Assembly: GCA_001600455.1 (NCBI GenBank)
Contig: BCKC01000015.1
Location: 246,066-310,065, forward strand
DNA: 64,000 nt
Source: Endocalyx cinctus
Lineage: Eukaryota > Ascomycota > Sordariomycetes > Amphisphaeriales > Apiosporaceae
Direction of reading: 5' to 3'
Part shown: piece after piece, positions 35,931 to 47,782 of the stretch
Layout of the letters: each line of letters begins with the position of its first letter
Position numbering within the stretch: the first letter of the stretch is position 1
The notes under the pieces: generated by a model
The model's input: only the letters and a program-made list of their open reading frames with translations
Databases searched by the model: none
Told to the model about the DNA's origin: nothing
Program-made: the position numbers and the translations under genes

Positions 35931-37017
35931 AATTTTTGAGATTGTCGTTTTTATTTTATTTTTCTTTGGGTCAGAATTTACGTAGCCAAATAACTCAGCC
36001 GTAACTTTCTTGCGGCCAAGATCTTGCTTCTCCCCTCCTCCTCCTCCCCTTCTAGTTCTCTCTGCACCTTATATCTTGTCATGTACCACACTTTTTAACG
36101 CAGCCATACCGGAAAGAATGCCGCACGGTCGAAATCATAACCATGTCTTGCTCCATAGTTGATGATACGACATTTGGGTCTTGCAACTTGATAGGATTAC
36201 AAGAACGTACTAAGAATACCAGGACTCCATCTTGGCGGGGGTCATGAAGTAGGGTGAGGGGAATCTGGGGCAGATCAGGGATTAAGAACTGGGTTGAAGT
36301 GGAGTCCAATTGAGGATCTCGTCAATTTTAGGTGATCGGGGCTCATATTGCCAAACTACAAAGGCTGCTAGGGAATCAAGCTTGTCAACTTAGGGAGATG
36401 ATATTGCGGGGTTATAACAGTAACAATGCACGCCTATTTAATTACATAGTATGTATTTGGGGGTCATAGAATACTAGAGTTCAATTATCACTCTTTTCAC
36501 ATTGACCGTAGCTACTTGAAATAGAAACCCGTGATAAACAACTGGAAATTGCCTATTAAATTGTAGTCATATCACTATCAATGCACTACTTGACAGCAAG
36601 CTATTCGAGATTTCACTACCATTATGGTCCAAATTTTGAAGTTTCTCCCCCACGGTAAAATTCATTTTTGAAGGCTTTGGTACTTTGAACTTCTTAAATC
36701 GACACATTATTCAAGGCGAGAATGTCTTGGGACGTCGCACCAGGAGGGATATTAAATACGTGATAATTCTGCTTATAATAGAACAGTAGCAAGAAACAAA
36801 ACATTGGCCGGATAATAGATAATTACCCAAATACCGTAGGTCACGAACCTATCGCTCACCTCTACTTACGGCTTGCCGGTCGGTTATAATTTATACCATC
36901 ACTAGGCGAATTCAAAATAATAATATATTCAGCTTTAATTTATTCATTTACTTATTTATTCAGTCATTCATTCATTCATTCATTCATTCATTAATAATAA
37001 TATTATTATTATTATCA
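35931..37017. other. intergenic with CATT/ATT microsatellite
   Basis: No gene recognised. A minus frame at 36079-36309 lacks motifs. The last 60 bases are (CATT)n then (ATT)n, abutting the F-box stop codon. Confidence 0.55.
36962..37016. repeat. (CATT)n and (ATT)n microsatellite
   Basis: Seven or so CATT units pass directly into ATT units, ending at the 3' end of the F-box gene. Confidence 0.85.
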
Positions 37018-38463
37018 CTACGCACTACCGCGTCGAAACCGAGATAGTAGTGCCTTGTATGCGGTGAAATCGAAACCTCTCTTGAATAGCCCACTGTTTG
37101 CCTCACGTTCGGGTCGAACGAGACCATATTCAGGGTCATGGTATCCGTATGAGAATGCCATGCGGTCCGAGAATTGAGGCCGTAAAGTCCGTCCGTCAGG
37201 CAAACCCATATCATCTTGCGAATTGAGGGGAACTTGGTGACTATAGGTAAGCCGGACGAGATCGAGGTTAAGGCCGTGATGATTTAATTTCTGGAAGAAT
37301 TGGCTCCACGTGAGAGGAACAGGATCGCGTGGTCTCTCCTCCGCGTTGTCATTTTGCTGTCCTTCGATGTATGATTCGTCCTGCCGCTCATCCCACCGTC
37401 CGAAATTTCCCCTGCCGAATATCATTGAATGACAATCTTCCAGAAGTACGACCTTTAGAGTTTGAGACTTGTTCTTTAGGAAATCGATCAACCCAGAATC
37501 GATACATACGCTGCTCAGCTCCAGCTGCCTAAGTTGCGGTAGATGGTGGGGCTGCAGCGGGAGCAAAGGCGTCGCGTCTTCCCGAGGACACCAAGAAAAC
37601 GGAGTCAATTGCGGCGCAGCGAATTTGAATCGCCGAGATTCTCCGAGATGGTTGAAGAAGATGCTATCGAGCTTCAGCGCGAAGTCGCGGTACCAGCCGA
37701 ATCTCGCAGGACTGCGCGCCACCGGATGCGTCACATCCCACATACTCAGCTCGAAATCCTTGATGCGGCTAAGGAAGGAAGACCAGCCTGGAGTGTCGTA
37801 GATGGGACAGGGGGTAGGCATCAGATCGTCGATAACTAACTTAGTAATGTGTTGGTTTTGCGAAATGGCGGTCCACACTTGTAGCATAAGCGAACGCCAG
37901 GGGTAATAGAAGGAAGGCGGATCGTCATGAACCGGTCTTCCGTCAGGGATAATCCCAACCCAGAATCCTTCGGCGTCCCATTGGAGCTCGTGACTCCAAC
38001 CATCCGAAGCAGAAACTTTACTAATATCGAATCTTACTTTGATCGCGCGAACATTGGGTAATAATTGGCCGCAGAGCGCTTTGCGGACCAGATCCGGGAG
38101 TAGCGACACTTTGGCAACTTCGGCGTCCGACATATACTTAGATTCCAATGGTCGCTGCCAAAGTTGCATAGGTATAGCTAAGCCTTGCGATGCGTCGTCA
38201 CTGGAAAATAACGATTGTCCATCTGCGAAGCCATAGAAGTGCAGATGAGTGATGCAGCGACCGTAAATATCCGTAACGCGCTTCAACGTAGCAAGGTTAT
38301 CCGTCTTATTAGAGAGTTTAAGGGCGTCGAATACATAGGGAGCAATCATGCGACGTGTTGTCGAGCACGTAAGACTCAGAGATAGCCGATCCTTTCGCTG
38401 CAATAGATGCGCTACTTCGGCTACGAGCTCGGGGGGTAAATTGTAAAAGTTGGTTGGTTCCAT
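37018..38463 (-). CDS. F-box protein
   Basis: Single-exon gene of 481 residues. Residues 4-45 form an F-box (NLPPELVAEVAHLLQRKDRL, then SLTCSTTRRMIAPYVF). The rest has leucine-rich stretches (LPQLRQLELSSVCIDSGLIDF) and no other known domain. F-box proteins recruit substrates to SCF ubiquitin ligases; the large lineage-specific ascomycete set is mostly uncharacterised. The C-terminus is aromatic and basic (GYHDPEYGLVRPEREAN). Only one in-frame ATG precedes the F-box. Confidence 0.88.
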   Translation of the reverse strand: MEPTNFYNLPPELVAEVAHLLQRKDRLSLSLTCSTTRRMIAPYVFDALKLSNKTDNLATLKRVTDIYGRCITHLHFYGFADGQSLFSSDDASQGLAIPMQLWQRPLESKYMSDAEVAKVSLLPDLVRKALCGQLLPNVRAIKVRFDISKVSASDGWSHELQWDAEGFWVGIIPDGRPVHDDPPSFYYPWRSLMLQVWTAISQNQHITKLVIDDLMPTPCPIYDTPGWSSFLSRIKDFELSMWDVTHPVARSPARFGWYRDFALKLDSIFFNHLGESRRFKFAAPQLTPFSWCPREDATPLLPLQPHHLPQLRQLELSSVCIDSGLIDFLKNKSQTLKVVLLEDCHSMIFGRGNFGRWDERQDESYIEGQQNDNAEERPRDPVPLTWSQFFQKLNHHGLNLDLVRLTYSHQVPLNSQDDMGLPDGRTLRPQFSDRMAFSYGYHDPEYGLVRPEREANSGLFKRGFDFTAYKALLSRFRRGSA

Positions 38464-41230
38464 GACGGATACTGCGACAATTTTAATTGAAAATATAAAC
38501 TTTTTCTTGATGAAGAAGTTAATGTGAAGAGAGGAAATGAATTGAGCGGAAAGGAGGTTTTTATTTACTCGAATGGCAAATCCGTCAATTTAAAACCGGA
38601 ATTCGCTTCATCGTATATGTATACACATGACGCACCAAGCCAGCCATCTCGTAGTATCCATCCATGGATGTACGTACGTAGCCCCTGAGTGTTCTTAAGC
38701 CACTACTACTTGCGGGGAAATAATCCCAGCTTTCATTAATCGTAAATATAAGCGCTAGGCTTGTCGTAGTTAATGATGTAATACAAGGGAAAAATAATGC
38801 AATTAGCGATCCTACTCAAGTCACTTAAGTCACTCAAGTAGTGATTTATGAAAATGCATTTACATACTGACGTGACAGCGGATTGCCGGAGAACTGGAAA
38901 AGGTTGGACCGAGCTTCAGGGAGTATCCAGTCGATCATATCATGTTAAAGAATAAGTTACACGTAGATTTTTTTTTTTTTTGTAATTCATTGCATACCTC
39001 GTGGCTGGCTGATTTGAATTATGTAATCATGCTCGCAGCTGAGGTCGGTTCTTTCAATCTTCCAAGATCGCATCACTGCAAGTACCGAGAGATAAGCTCT
39101 CCAGGGTTAAGTTGAATGAGATTATTTTTCCCGAAGAGGATTCTCCTTAACGAGGACTTTGTTTTATGTATGTGATTCGATGCGATTAGTCCAAGCCTCC
39201 TCTCATTATTTGAGTTATTACCTAGGGGTGGCAAATTGACAAATCGGTAGACATTATACTAACCAATACCAGCCATAGACCCACCTTCGGCCGGCCCTTC
39301 CGATCCCAGCGTAGCATAACTCACATAGCGGCCAATCCGAGAAAAAACGGGTTCGTACCTAGCGATCGTGCCGCATAAAAAATGAAGCGATCTAATGAAA
39401 AGTATCCGGAGGGATGGCAATGTCCACAAATACGGAAGCTGTTTCGCCTCCAGCAGGAAACGCCGCCAGTCATTATTCCAGGGCACTACCATGTAATATA
39501 TAAGACGTCTTCAAGAGCACGGTTGAAGCCGCCGCAGCGGTACTTTCTCTGTTCATCGTATCTTATAGACCCGTAAAGAAAACAGCTTTCACCCTGGTTT
39601 TACCGACCCACTCGATCGGTAGGACTTCCGTCTTAAGCATGCATATACCTCAAGATTGACTTGGACCTTGACACAAGACAATGCAAATAAGATATTAACA
39701 TAGAATATCTATGTGAATCTTATATGAAATTATTTTTGTTTTGCGACACGTATTAAATAAAGACTAGATCACCGCGGTGCGGAACGACGTATTTCTAGCT
39801 GGTTAAAGGTCAGGTATAAGTAGTAAATTTTTGAGACGGAAATGGATCATACTCTCAGGATAAAGACCGAATTTCACATGTAAGTCTCATAGAAAAGATG
39901 ACCTTTCGGCCGAGGAGAAAATTTCATAGTAAACCACCAGAGCTCTTTTCCGTAGAGTCGCCAGGGGGTGTGCCGGGCAAGCTCTTGGCACCTTGTGATA
40001 AAAGGGACTGAAAATTAACTGAAGAACGTCAACCTAATTCGCTAATGCTCGTTAGGTAAGTGGGAACGAGCTGGGAACCAGCTCGTCAGAGCTTGCTAAC
40101 GAAAACAGTGATGATATTGGGTACGCCCTTTTAGAACTCTCTGGTGAGAAGGAGAGCCGAAGGCTCTCCTTATATAGACCGAGGTACTCGATAGGTGTCT
40201 GGGGCACCTAGCGAGCTCTACTTCTTTGTGACTAAGGGCGGAACATATGAGAACTGCAGTAAAAGATAGCTGGGAATCATGTTGATCCTTCGCATAACTT
40301 AGCGCTTAAGATATGATTTGGACTCAATATCCATCTGATCAATAATTAGACGTGTGATCCAGTGCCACCGCATGCCTAAATGATAAGCAATGGGGTAGCA
40401 TTGAGCCTTTCAAGATATAGATGAATGCCACATCAATAGAGGCCTTATGTAGGATTGAGACTTGTCGCAAAGCAAGGAAAGAGATTCATTACGAACCTTT
40501 AGCATTTTGATACTCATACACCATGTGTACATGGTGTGAACGTGGTTTAACTCCCAACGGCCTTCCGGGGATCATCCACCGTGCGCGTAGCCGCTGATTG
40601 ATGGAGAACGCCGCACATCGTTTACGTAACTTTTTGGTAAAACAGTATAATTGGCAAACCTACTGTGCATTGTCAGGCGGACCATTACAATTCAAAGACT
40701 GTCAATTTAATACCATATTTCCAAACAGAGCCACAATAGCAACTATCGATATTCCAATTGTTGTTGTTCCTTATTCAAAAAAGCCGTGCAGCCATTCGAC
40801 CCTCCCATCGTATATAATTGGAGGTAAAACTTAAGATGAACCGCGGAGACTCGGCTTCTGTGGTTTCATATGTCATTTTTTAGGATGTTCTCAGACGTCT
40901 AGCGGAGTCGTCCTATTAGCGACGTCTACTATTTTACCCCTAGGAAACACGAGCTGTTTTATAGAGGCTACGTACGCCGACCTTTATTATCAGGCGAAGC
41001 ATAATAGTTTTAAAGTTCGGTCACTGGAGGAGTTCAAAGTTGGTTAACTACTCCTGCTACTTTTTAATGACCACTGGGATGCTATATTCCGGTTCTGGTC
41101 AGTACTTCTAGCTAGTGGCGTGCCCTTCATTTAAACGTAATTCAGCAATGCGGAAAAAGAACGATATTAGCATATTAAGGCTTTTTCTCGTCTGTTATAA
41201 ACTCCTGTTTACTTTACTAGATCTAGACTG
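38464..41230. other. gene-poor accessory region with hairpin cluster
   Basis: No intact gene. Three strong hairpins lie at 40066-40214 (see separate entry). Small frames at 39259-39492 (minus) and 40598-40834 (plus) have no motif. CCTAGG near 39221. The region marks the change from gene-dense to decayed subtelomeric sequence. Confidence 0.5.
40066..40214. repeat. three-hairpin cluster, candidate LTR or MITE remnant
   Basis: Two perfect 9-bp stems share a GAA triloop: ACGAGCTGG/CCAGCTCGT (40066-40086) and AGGAGAGCC/GGCTCTCCT (40150-40170). A third stem pairs CTCG.TAGGTG with CACCTA.CGAG (40187-40214). A TATATA-type box lies at 40171-40176. Such compact hairpins with a TATA element resemble fungal LTRs, but no TG..CA ends or target duplication were defined. 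Confidence 0.5.
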
Positions 41231-42520
41231 TTGCCTCTGTTCGGCAAAGACCAAGATTTTCACCTGAAAACTGTTAAAAATCTTCTTAGAGAGACAAAAG
41301 CTAGCCCGGCCTATTACGAAAGACCTTTATGTAATATTACCGGGGGTGGCAATGTAGGTCGCGTGAGCAACCAAGCGCGATATACCCAGGAAACCGTGAA
41401 CGCGGCATTAGATAGAGTTCAGAATATAGGACCCGATATCTACAGTTCAAACAATAAAGAAGTTATCTTCAGGGAAAACAAACTATCTAATAATACTCCT
41501 CTTAACGTCGGGTAATACTAGAAATGCGAAATCTGTCAAGTTTAGTTATAACTAGCCAAGCCTTGTCTGCGGTTGCTGGAAAGGCTTGTTTTCGCCCAAA
41601 TCCACCAGACCAGCCATTTTTTAATTTGACTGGTTTTGATCACGTTGCTAGTTTAATCGAGATTTATCTACTCGCATTGTAGCTCGGCCTTAACCAGGTC
41701 CATGCCAGTGCGGCTAACGTCATACTATCGCCTAAGACCTCTCTAGACTTCCTCAGTCGGCACCGCATTTCTCGTACATTTACACCGAATTTCTTCCCGG
41801 CGAGACTAGTTTCGACTATTGTCGTGCCAGAAGCGGTGGAAAAAGAGTGGGACCTTTCTACCTTAACTAGTGTAGTATCCGGCGTGGAGGCAAACGACGT
41901 CGAAACCTGTCTAGCAACATCCGCCTTATTCCAAAAGCTTGGTGCCAGTACTTAAGTTCACATTACAGGCTTAAGGATGCCATAAACGTGTGCTAGGTCT
42001 ATCTACAATGGGCAATGTCCCAGTTATAATATCACCCAGGGGAATGTCATAACTTTCCTTAGATATTATTGGAAACGGGAACCTCAATCTTGTGAGCCGG
42101 TCTAAGGATGTAATTAATATAAACGGCGTTAAGATTACAACAGGGAACATCCAAGAAGCCATCGAACAGGTCCTTGGGGATTAAGTCCAACGATTAGTTA
42201 TTTTCGCTTCTAAAATCGCGTACACTGGACAGGTGACAATTACATATATCTATAATACTTTTCCTGTAGATAATAAGACAGCTATAGCAATTTCGCGGCT
42301 GGCAACTCGGGCGTGTCTACTTAAAATCGGGACTTATCCGTTCGTCTTCCCACTCCCGGAAAAATCGTTACTAAAACTCTCTATCTCTACCCTGGGAAAG
42401 ATATCGTGGGTTAAGGTAGCTATCTTATTCGCAAATGGAAAGTTTGAACGTAATATCAAAATCTATGAGCATATAATGGCCCGCGCCGCGGAGAACAGCC
42501 GTAAATGCGACATAAAATAG
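41231..42520 (+). pseudogene. relic of an ANL-superfamily adenylating enzyme (NRPS-like or acyl-CoA ligase)
   Basis: Shifting plus frames encode a recognisable adenylation domain. In order: a P-loop-like TSGNTRNAKSVKFS near 41505-41550, FDHVASLIEIYLLAL near 41640-41690, HRISRTFTPNFF near 41763-41800, VVSGVEANDVETCLA near 41870-41910, a degraded A5-type segment near 41970, and SRSKDVININGVKITTGN near 42100-42150. A C-terminal part with TLGKISWVKVAIL ends near 42490. At least four stops (including TGG to TAG and CAA-like to TAA) and frameshifts break it. The open part at 41231-41515 may be its N-terminal side. In life it would have activated a carboxylic acid as the adenylate; now non-functional. 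Several changes fit RIP (C to T, G to A). Confidence 0.7.
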
Positions 42521-42903
42521 GCGACGCAAGCAGAAATACTTAACATTCATGCTGACACTTGTGTTTTCGACATAGAATATACAATAAGAAAACGACAGGG
42601 GTTTTAATAAAGATGGTTCCATAGAGACGTGTAAGAGAACCTTCGTAAGCCTAGGCATAAATCTAGGTAGAGAACATCAATCCATGGAGGTTATATAAAA
42701 CTGCATTCCCAATTTAAGATTAACACGGCCATAAAGTCGTGCAAAGAAAAAGTACATAGTAGAAAAACCAGATAAATAGATTGAGGTTCGGTAACCCCCA
42801 TTCCTACCACTTCTTACCCATGTAACACACCACAACTTTTTCTCAGATGTTGTAGATCCTCCCTATAGGCATTCCATGGCTTTGACTCCCAGTGTATCCT
42901 CCT
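42521..42903. other. spacer, no gene seen
   Basis: AT-rich stretch between the adenylation-domain relic and the convergent glycosyltransferase gene. No coding frame. Confidence 0.5.
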
Positions 42904-44162
42904 TCATGGCTCAAGAAGACCCTTTTTCAAAGTGAGAGGAAACCGTTTGAGTTGTAGAGTCGTGACTAACTTTCGAGTTTGCTTGAAGTGCTTCGGAAGG
43001 AGTCTCAGTAGCTCAGCAAACGTCCCGGGCGCGTTGTCTTTACCTCGATTCTCTGGCATATTCCACATAGTTCCGATAGAAACCCAATTTACCAAGGACT
43101 TGCCGGTGCCGATTTTTATCATGGAAGACTCCGTCGCTTCTCTCCAAACAAGCTCCTCCGCTTTCTTGTATTTCTCCGCGTCGATCATAACGTCTCGGTT
43201 TACCGCCAATAGGTCGAACATCTCTTGGTTAAGTTGCCCAAAGGTTTTACCTTCTGCTAGGAAGAAAAACCGTCCCATCTCTCCTGGAAAGTCGATCGCG
43301 TAGATATTACGTTCCCAATAATCCGGTCCGCAAAACCCGTCGGTGGGGTCATCGAGCATAACCACGCGAAGCCAACATATCATCTGAGCACCGTAGTCCG
43401 CAAATTCTTCCACAGAAACCGTTAACCCCATCAGAGAATCTTCATTTCCAGACATGAAAAAATGAAGAACAGGAGCTAATAGAGGATGCTTGGTTATCCC
43501 GACCGCATGAGTACGGCCTTCCCATACGTGCATGAAGAGTTGATGCCTGGGCGAGAATTAAGCAAGAGATATTCACAAAGGTTTTATGGTAAATGAAGTA
43601 CTTACCAACGCTTAATGAGAGGGTCTTTCTTGCGCGCTGCTACAAAGGAGTTCATGCCGCCACCGAATATGATGGGAATAGCAATGTTGTAAGGAGTAGT
43701 AGAGTCCTCTAGCTGATTCCAGCATATATCGTCCAAGTTCCTTAACATAATATTACTAACATCTACCCACGCACCTCCATACTCATACAAGAATGCGCCT
43801 CGGAGTATGTCGGCGCGGTGGGGACCCTTGTGCGCACCATCCATTGTATGGTTATAAAAAGAGTCGGGCAGCCCCTTCTCGATATACCTCGGAGCATAAT
43901 TAAGAGACTCAGGATCGTAATCGATAAGTCGAACAGTCCATTCCGGTCCGCAGACTTTTACCCAGTCGATAACGTTACGCAAGCACCACTCCGGTATCCC
44001 TTTTAAACCCGAATCCCAGAAGGCCCAGATGTTCTTTTCGGACGAAACAGGATGGAATTCTCGCAAAGATTTCAGAATTTCATCGTCAGTTCTCGTTTCT
44101 TGGATTTGATACTGTTCGAGTTTCCCCTGATATTTATCTGGAATTTGGATGTTCATCTTCAA
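42904..44162 (-). CDS. glycosyltransferase of the capsular-polysaccharide-synthesis / GT32-like type
   Basis: Two exons, 44162-43606 and 43546-42904, 399 residues; the phase-2 intron rebuilds the Trp at the junction. Signatures are KNIWAFWDSGLKGIPEWC, a segment like VKVCGPEWTVRLID, and HRADILRGAFLYEYGGAWVD, the donor-binding region in which GGxWxD carries Asp134 (the second acidic residue of a DxD is replaced: VDVSN). Enzymes of this type move a sugar from a nucleotide donor to a glycan or lipid. No signal peptide or helix is visible, so it is probably cytosolic or peripheral. It could decorate a secondary metabolite, but direct evidence is lacking. Confidence 0.8.
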
Positions 44163-44889
44163 TAGTATCGTAGGTCATCGAAATATGACGTATAATGCTA
44201 ATAATAAATACAGTTGAAGTAACAAACAGTACTTAAGTTGTTAGGTTGGTTTTGACTTGAATATATTATACAGAATTAGAGAAGATAGTCGCTACATATG
44301 TAATTTTTTGTAGTCTCCTTTCCCACGCTCTCGCCGTTAAGGACGGACTCCGAAGTATATAATTATAGGAGCTTAGAGGCAAGGTTCAAGGGGTTTAAAG
44401 CACGTCGACTAGGGTACACGGCAAGTGAATAATCGATATAGTAAGCAAAAACATAACTCGGCCAGATATTTCTTACATTTCGCCCGTCGGGGTCTTCGTA
44501 ATTTCCATATTTCCGCATTCCCGGCTGGATAAGACATGATTTCCCGGGGTCGTATTGTGGAATAATAATTTGCCTACAAAGCAGCCGTCGCAGTTTTACG
44601 CTTACTCAATACTAAATAATGGATGTATCAATAATAAAACGGAGCTGGTCTAAACTAAACTCCCCAGAGTATGCGAGCACCCCGCTGGAAATACGTTGTT
44701 CCGCACAGCGGTGTTCTCGTCCTTGTTCAATAGTAAATAAAACAGCGAAGCTTTACTATTAATATATGTCAAGCGTAAAAGTTAAAAAAAAAGTAGTAGA
44801 TATTTTATAGCCGCGTTAAATAATGTGCCTTAATTATATTAATCTCACCTACGCCCAGGTACTAGACTCCCCGACCAGTAATAGTCATA
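44163..44889. other. AT-rich decayed sequence
   Basis: No intact frame. It probably contains the eroded remainder of the MFS relic at 44890-45190, since the relic's reading direction leads into it. Confidence 0.4.
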
Positions 44890-45190
44890 GTACTTACCCG
44901 ATACTGCTCCTATGATGCCGTTTCCCAATATGAATAATGTCATGGTATTTAGCGATAAGAATTAACTAAGAAAGGGTTGCACGACGGCTATAGTTAAATA
45001 ATAAATATTAACTATCCAGATATAGCCCGCACCAATATTAAAGTCATCTGTAATGGTAAAGAGCGCCGTTGACACGATAGTACTGTTAAACATACTAATG
45101 GTAAATGCCAGCATTAATGTGTTTATAATGATCCAGAAACGTACCCCCTTGGTTTGGCCACTGCCATTGTCGATGTCCTGGCCTACCGCA
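44890..45190 (-). pseudogene. relic of the N-terminal part of an MFS (DHA-type) transporter
   Basis: A minus frame reads GVRFWIIINTLMLAFTISMF, then a TIVSTALFTITDDF segment and GYIWIVNIYYLTIAVVQPF, the usual helix 1-2 region of drug:H+ antiporters. It breaks at a TAA where Gln is expected. A second frame continues with LFILGNGIIGAVSG before a GTAAGT-like donor. No ATG and no later helices were found. The intact MFS gene at 48358 carries the same region (helix 1-2), so this may be a paralogous fragment. Confidence 0.65.
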
Positions 45191-45894
45191 TCCGTTGGTG
45201 AAGGTGATACATCGCCGTCTGGGGTGGGTGGTTATGACGTCTATGTTAAGACCAAACTCACCGGGGAGATTTTTCTCCTTTAGCAGAGACCGTCGCCGTA
45301 ACATAATAGCGAGATTCAATAACACGAAAGATCGGATGATAAATTTAATTGGCACGTAAAGTGCACAAGAGTCCATTCGTTTGATGAGTTGCAAACTAGG
45401 ATATGCAATAAGTATTTGGTTGAAGCATTGGTAATATTATCCGCCAAAGCCCATCGGGCAGATCGGGTACCTAGATATGGGAAGAAAGGATGGCTGATTA
45501 GTAATGAAACGCATTGAGTTGGAAGGGTTTTTTTTGTTGGTAGTTTATAGTCCTAGAGCTTAGAAAAAACAACCTTTTCCCTTCGAATTACGACTTTTTC
45601 TTTCCGATATATGCGAGTGAAGATTACCTGGTCGTTTAGTTACTTAAGCGGGCTCACTTGCTGACCACCAAACTTAAAAGATTGACTACCTAGTAATTTT
45701 TGAACCGGCCACTAGCACCTAGTTGCGTAGCTGAGCAGATAGATTGTTCCCTCCCGCTTTGCTGAACAGGTATTAATTTCTTCTATATATAATAACAGGA
45801 CAGAAAAAGGCACAAAATTATTACATTTCGAATTTTATTGCATCCATAAATTTATTTCAGCCTGTATCCTTTCACATACAGTTTTGTGTTCACG
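45191..45894. other. intergenic, promoter of BBE-type oxidase gene
   Basis: AT-rich, with a TATATATAATAA element near 45783-45794 about 100 bp before the start codon. No gene seen. Confidence 0.5.
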
Positions 45895-47782
45895 ATGTTG
45901 GACCCGTTATTTTTTCGAAGTCTCCTGCAGTTGGTCATTTTCGGGGTAGCCTTCGCCAAGGTCCCCGTTCATTCACTGACGATGCCAGAATCTGGTTGTC
46001 GATGCTTCCCTGGTGACGAATGCTGGCCCAGAGCGGACGAGTGGGCAGCTTTTAATGAAACGATCCATGGTCGACTCATTGCGACTATTCCCATTGCTAG
46101 CTTATGCCATCACGACCCGTTTGCCTTATACGATTCTGAGAAGTGCGAACAGCTTCAGAATGACTGGCTTCTACCAGAAACACACTACACCTCGCCTTCA
46201 TCGATCATGGCTCAATTCTTCGCGAACATGAGCTGCGACCCTTTTACTGAACCTTCTGCTCAGTGTATCCTAGGAACATACGTCCAATACGCCGTGAATG
46301 CCACTGGAAAGGATGACTATCAGAAAACTATGGCTTTTGCAACTAAAAGAAATATTCGATTTTTGATCCGGAATACGGGACACGATTATTTCGGAAAGTC
46401 TACCGGTGCCGGAGCGGTTGCACTTTGGACCCATCATATGAAGGACATGGATTTCTTAAACTATCACTCGCCCAATTATACGGGGAAAGCTATGAAGATG
46501 AGCGCCGGTGTCCAAGTAACGGAGGCGCTGACGGCTGCTCATGCCCAAGGTCTCGTCGTGGCAGGCGGCCAGTGCCAGAGCCTTGGTGTCGCCGGCGGGT
46601 ATACACAGGGCGGTGGACACTCCCTAATTGCTTCACTTGTCGGCCTCAGCGCTGATCAGGTGCTCGAATGGGAGGTTGTCACAGCTACCGGAGAATACTT
46701 GGTGGCCACGCCATTTGATAACTCGGATTTATACTGGGCTCTTTCGGGTGGGGGCGGCGGCACGTACGCAGCAGTGCTTTCGGTCACAACCAAAGCCTAT
46801 CCAGATTTCAGCGTAGCTGCAGCAAACTTGACGTTCACCGTACCTGAAGGCGCGTCAAACGAGAACTTTTTCAAAGTCATTAGAACTTGGTTACGGAATC
46901 TACCCGCCATCGTCGATGCAGGAGGAGCGGCTCTTTGGACACTAGAGGAAAACCTCTTTTCGTTATCGCCTCTATTCGGGCCAAACATGACGATATCAGA
47001 ACTAGAGACGCTACTTAGGCCAACACTAGCGGCATTGAATCAGAGTGGGATACCGTACTGTACGCTTTATTTCTATCATATGATCCGCTACGGAGTACAT
47101 CGCTAACTGTCTATAAAGTATCGTACTTCGCTGGATATCGAACATTCCTCGATGCTTACCGTGCCATGAACCTCCCTCAGCCTGTCACTGACGGTGTTCT
47201 TGGGGCATATCTCTTACCTCGGGATCTTGTTACGTCTGAGGCGAATGCATCGGCCCTTACCGGTGTGTTCGAGACGCTGGTTACCGGAACAGGAGTGGTA
47301 ACTGGGGGCTTGTCTTACAATGTTGCTCGCGGCCAAGACTTGACTCATCCAGTGGCCAACTCGATAAACCCAGCTTGGAGGACGACCATCCACTACTGCT
47401 CCTTCGGCCTGCAAGCTATTCCCCATCTTATTTTATTATTCCCAATCAAATGGCCAAGACTAACGTCCCGTTGATAAATAGCGCATACAACCGAACCAAC
47501 CTTCAGGCCAATAAAGATAATTGGGACTTAATCACCAACGTCTACGGCCCTAGTCTCAATGCGCTCGTACCAGGTGGAATGACGAGCTACGTTAACGAAG
47601 CTAACCCCTTCGATCCAGATTGGAAGAAAGTGCTTTACGGCGAGAATTACAATCGACTCCGGGATATCAAGGACAAGTATGATCCAAATGGCATTCTGTA
47701 TGGGTTTACCGCTGTTGGAAGCGACCGTTGGGAGGTGCGTAACGATGGTCGCCTGTGCAGTGTGCGAGGCCATGATTGGTAG
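45895..47782 (+). CDS. secreted BBE-type FAD-linked oxidoreductase, with a probable frameshift
   Basis: Exons 45895-47059 and 47119-47782 (59-nt intron; GTACGC donor). A signal peptide lies in residues 1-22. The FAD_binding_4 domain holds IRNTGHDYFG, with His163, and VVAGGQCQSLGVAGGYTQGG, with Cys227; these are the two residues that tether FAD in bicovalent berberine-bridge-type enzymes. The C-terminal BBE motif is LRDIKDKYDPNGILYG. Near 47395-47410 the frame changes: before it NPAWRTTIHYCSF, after it YSPSYFIIPNQMAKTN. No GT..AG pair was found there. Either one base is missing or extra, or the gene is newly broken. In a cluster such enzymes oxidise alcohols, amines or C-H bonds. Confidence 0.75.

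Noticed and set aside
39259..39492. Minus-strand frame of 77 codons
   Set aside because: No motif; surrounding sequence is non-coding in character.
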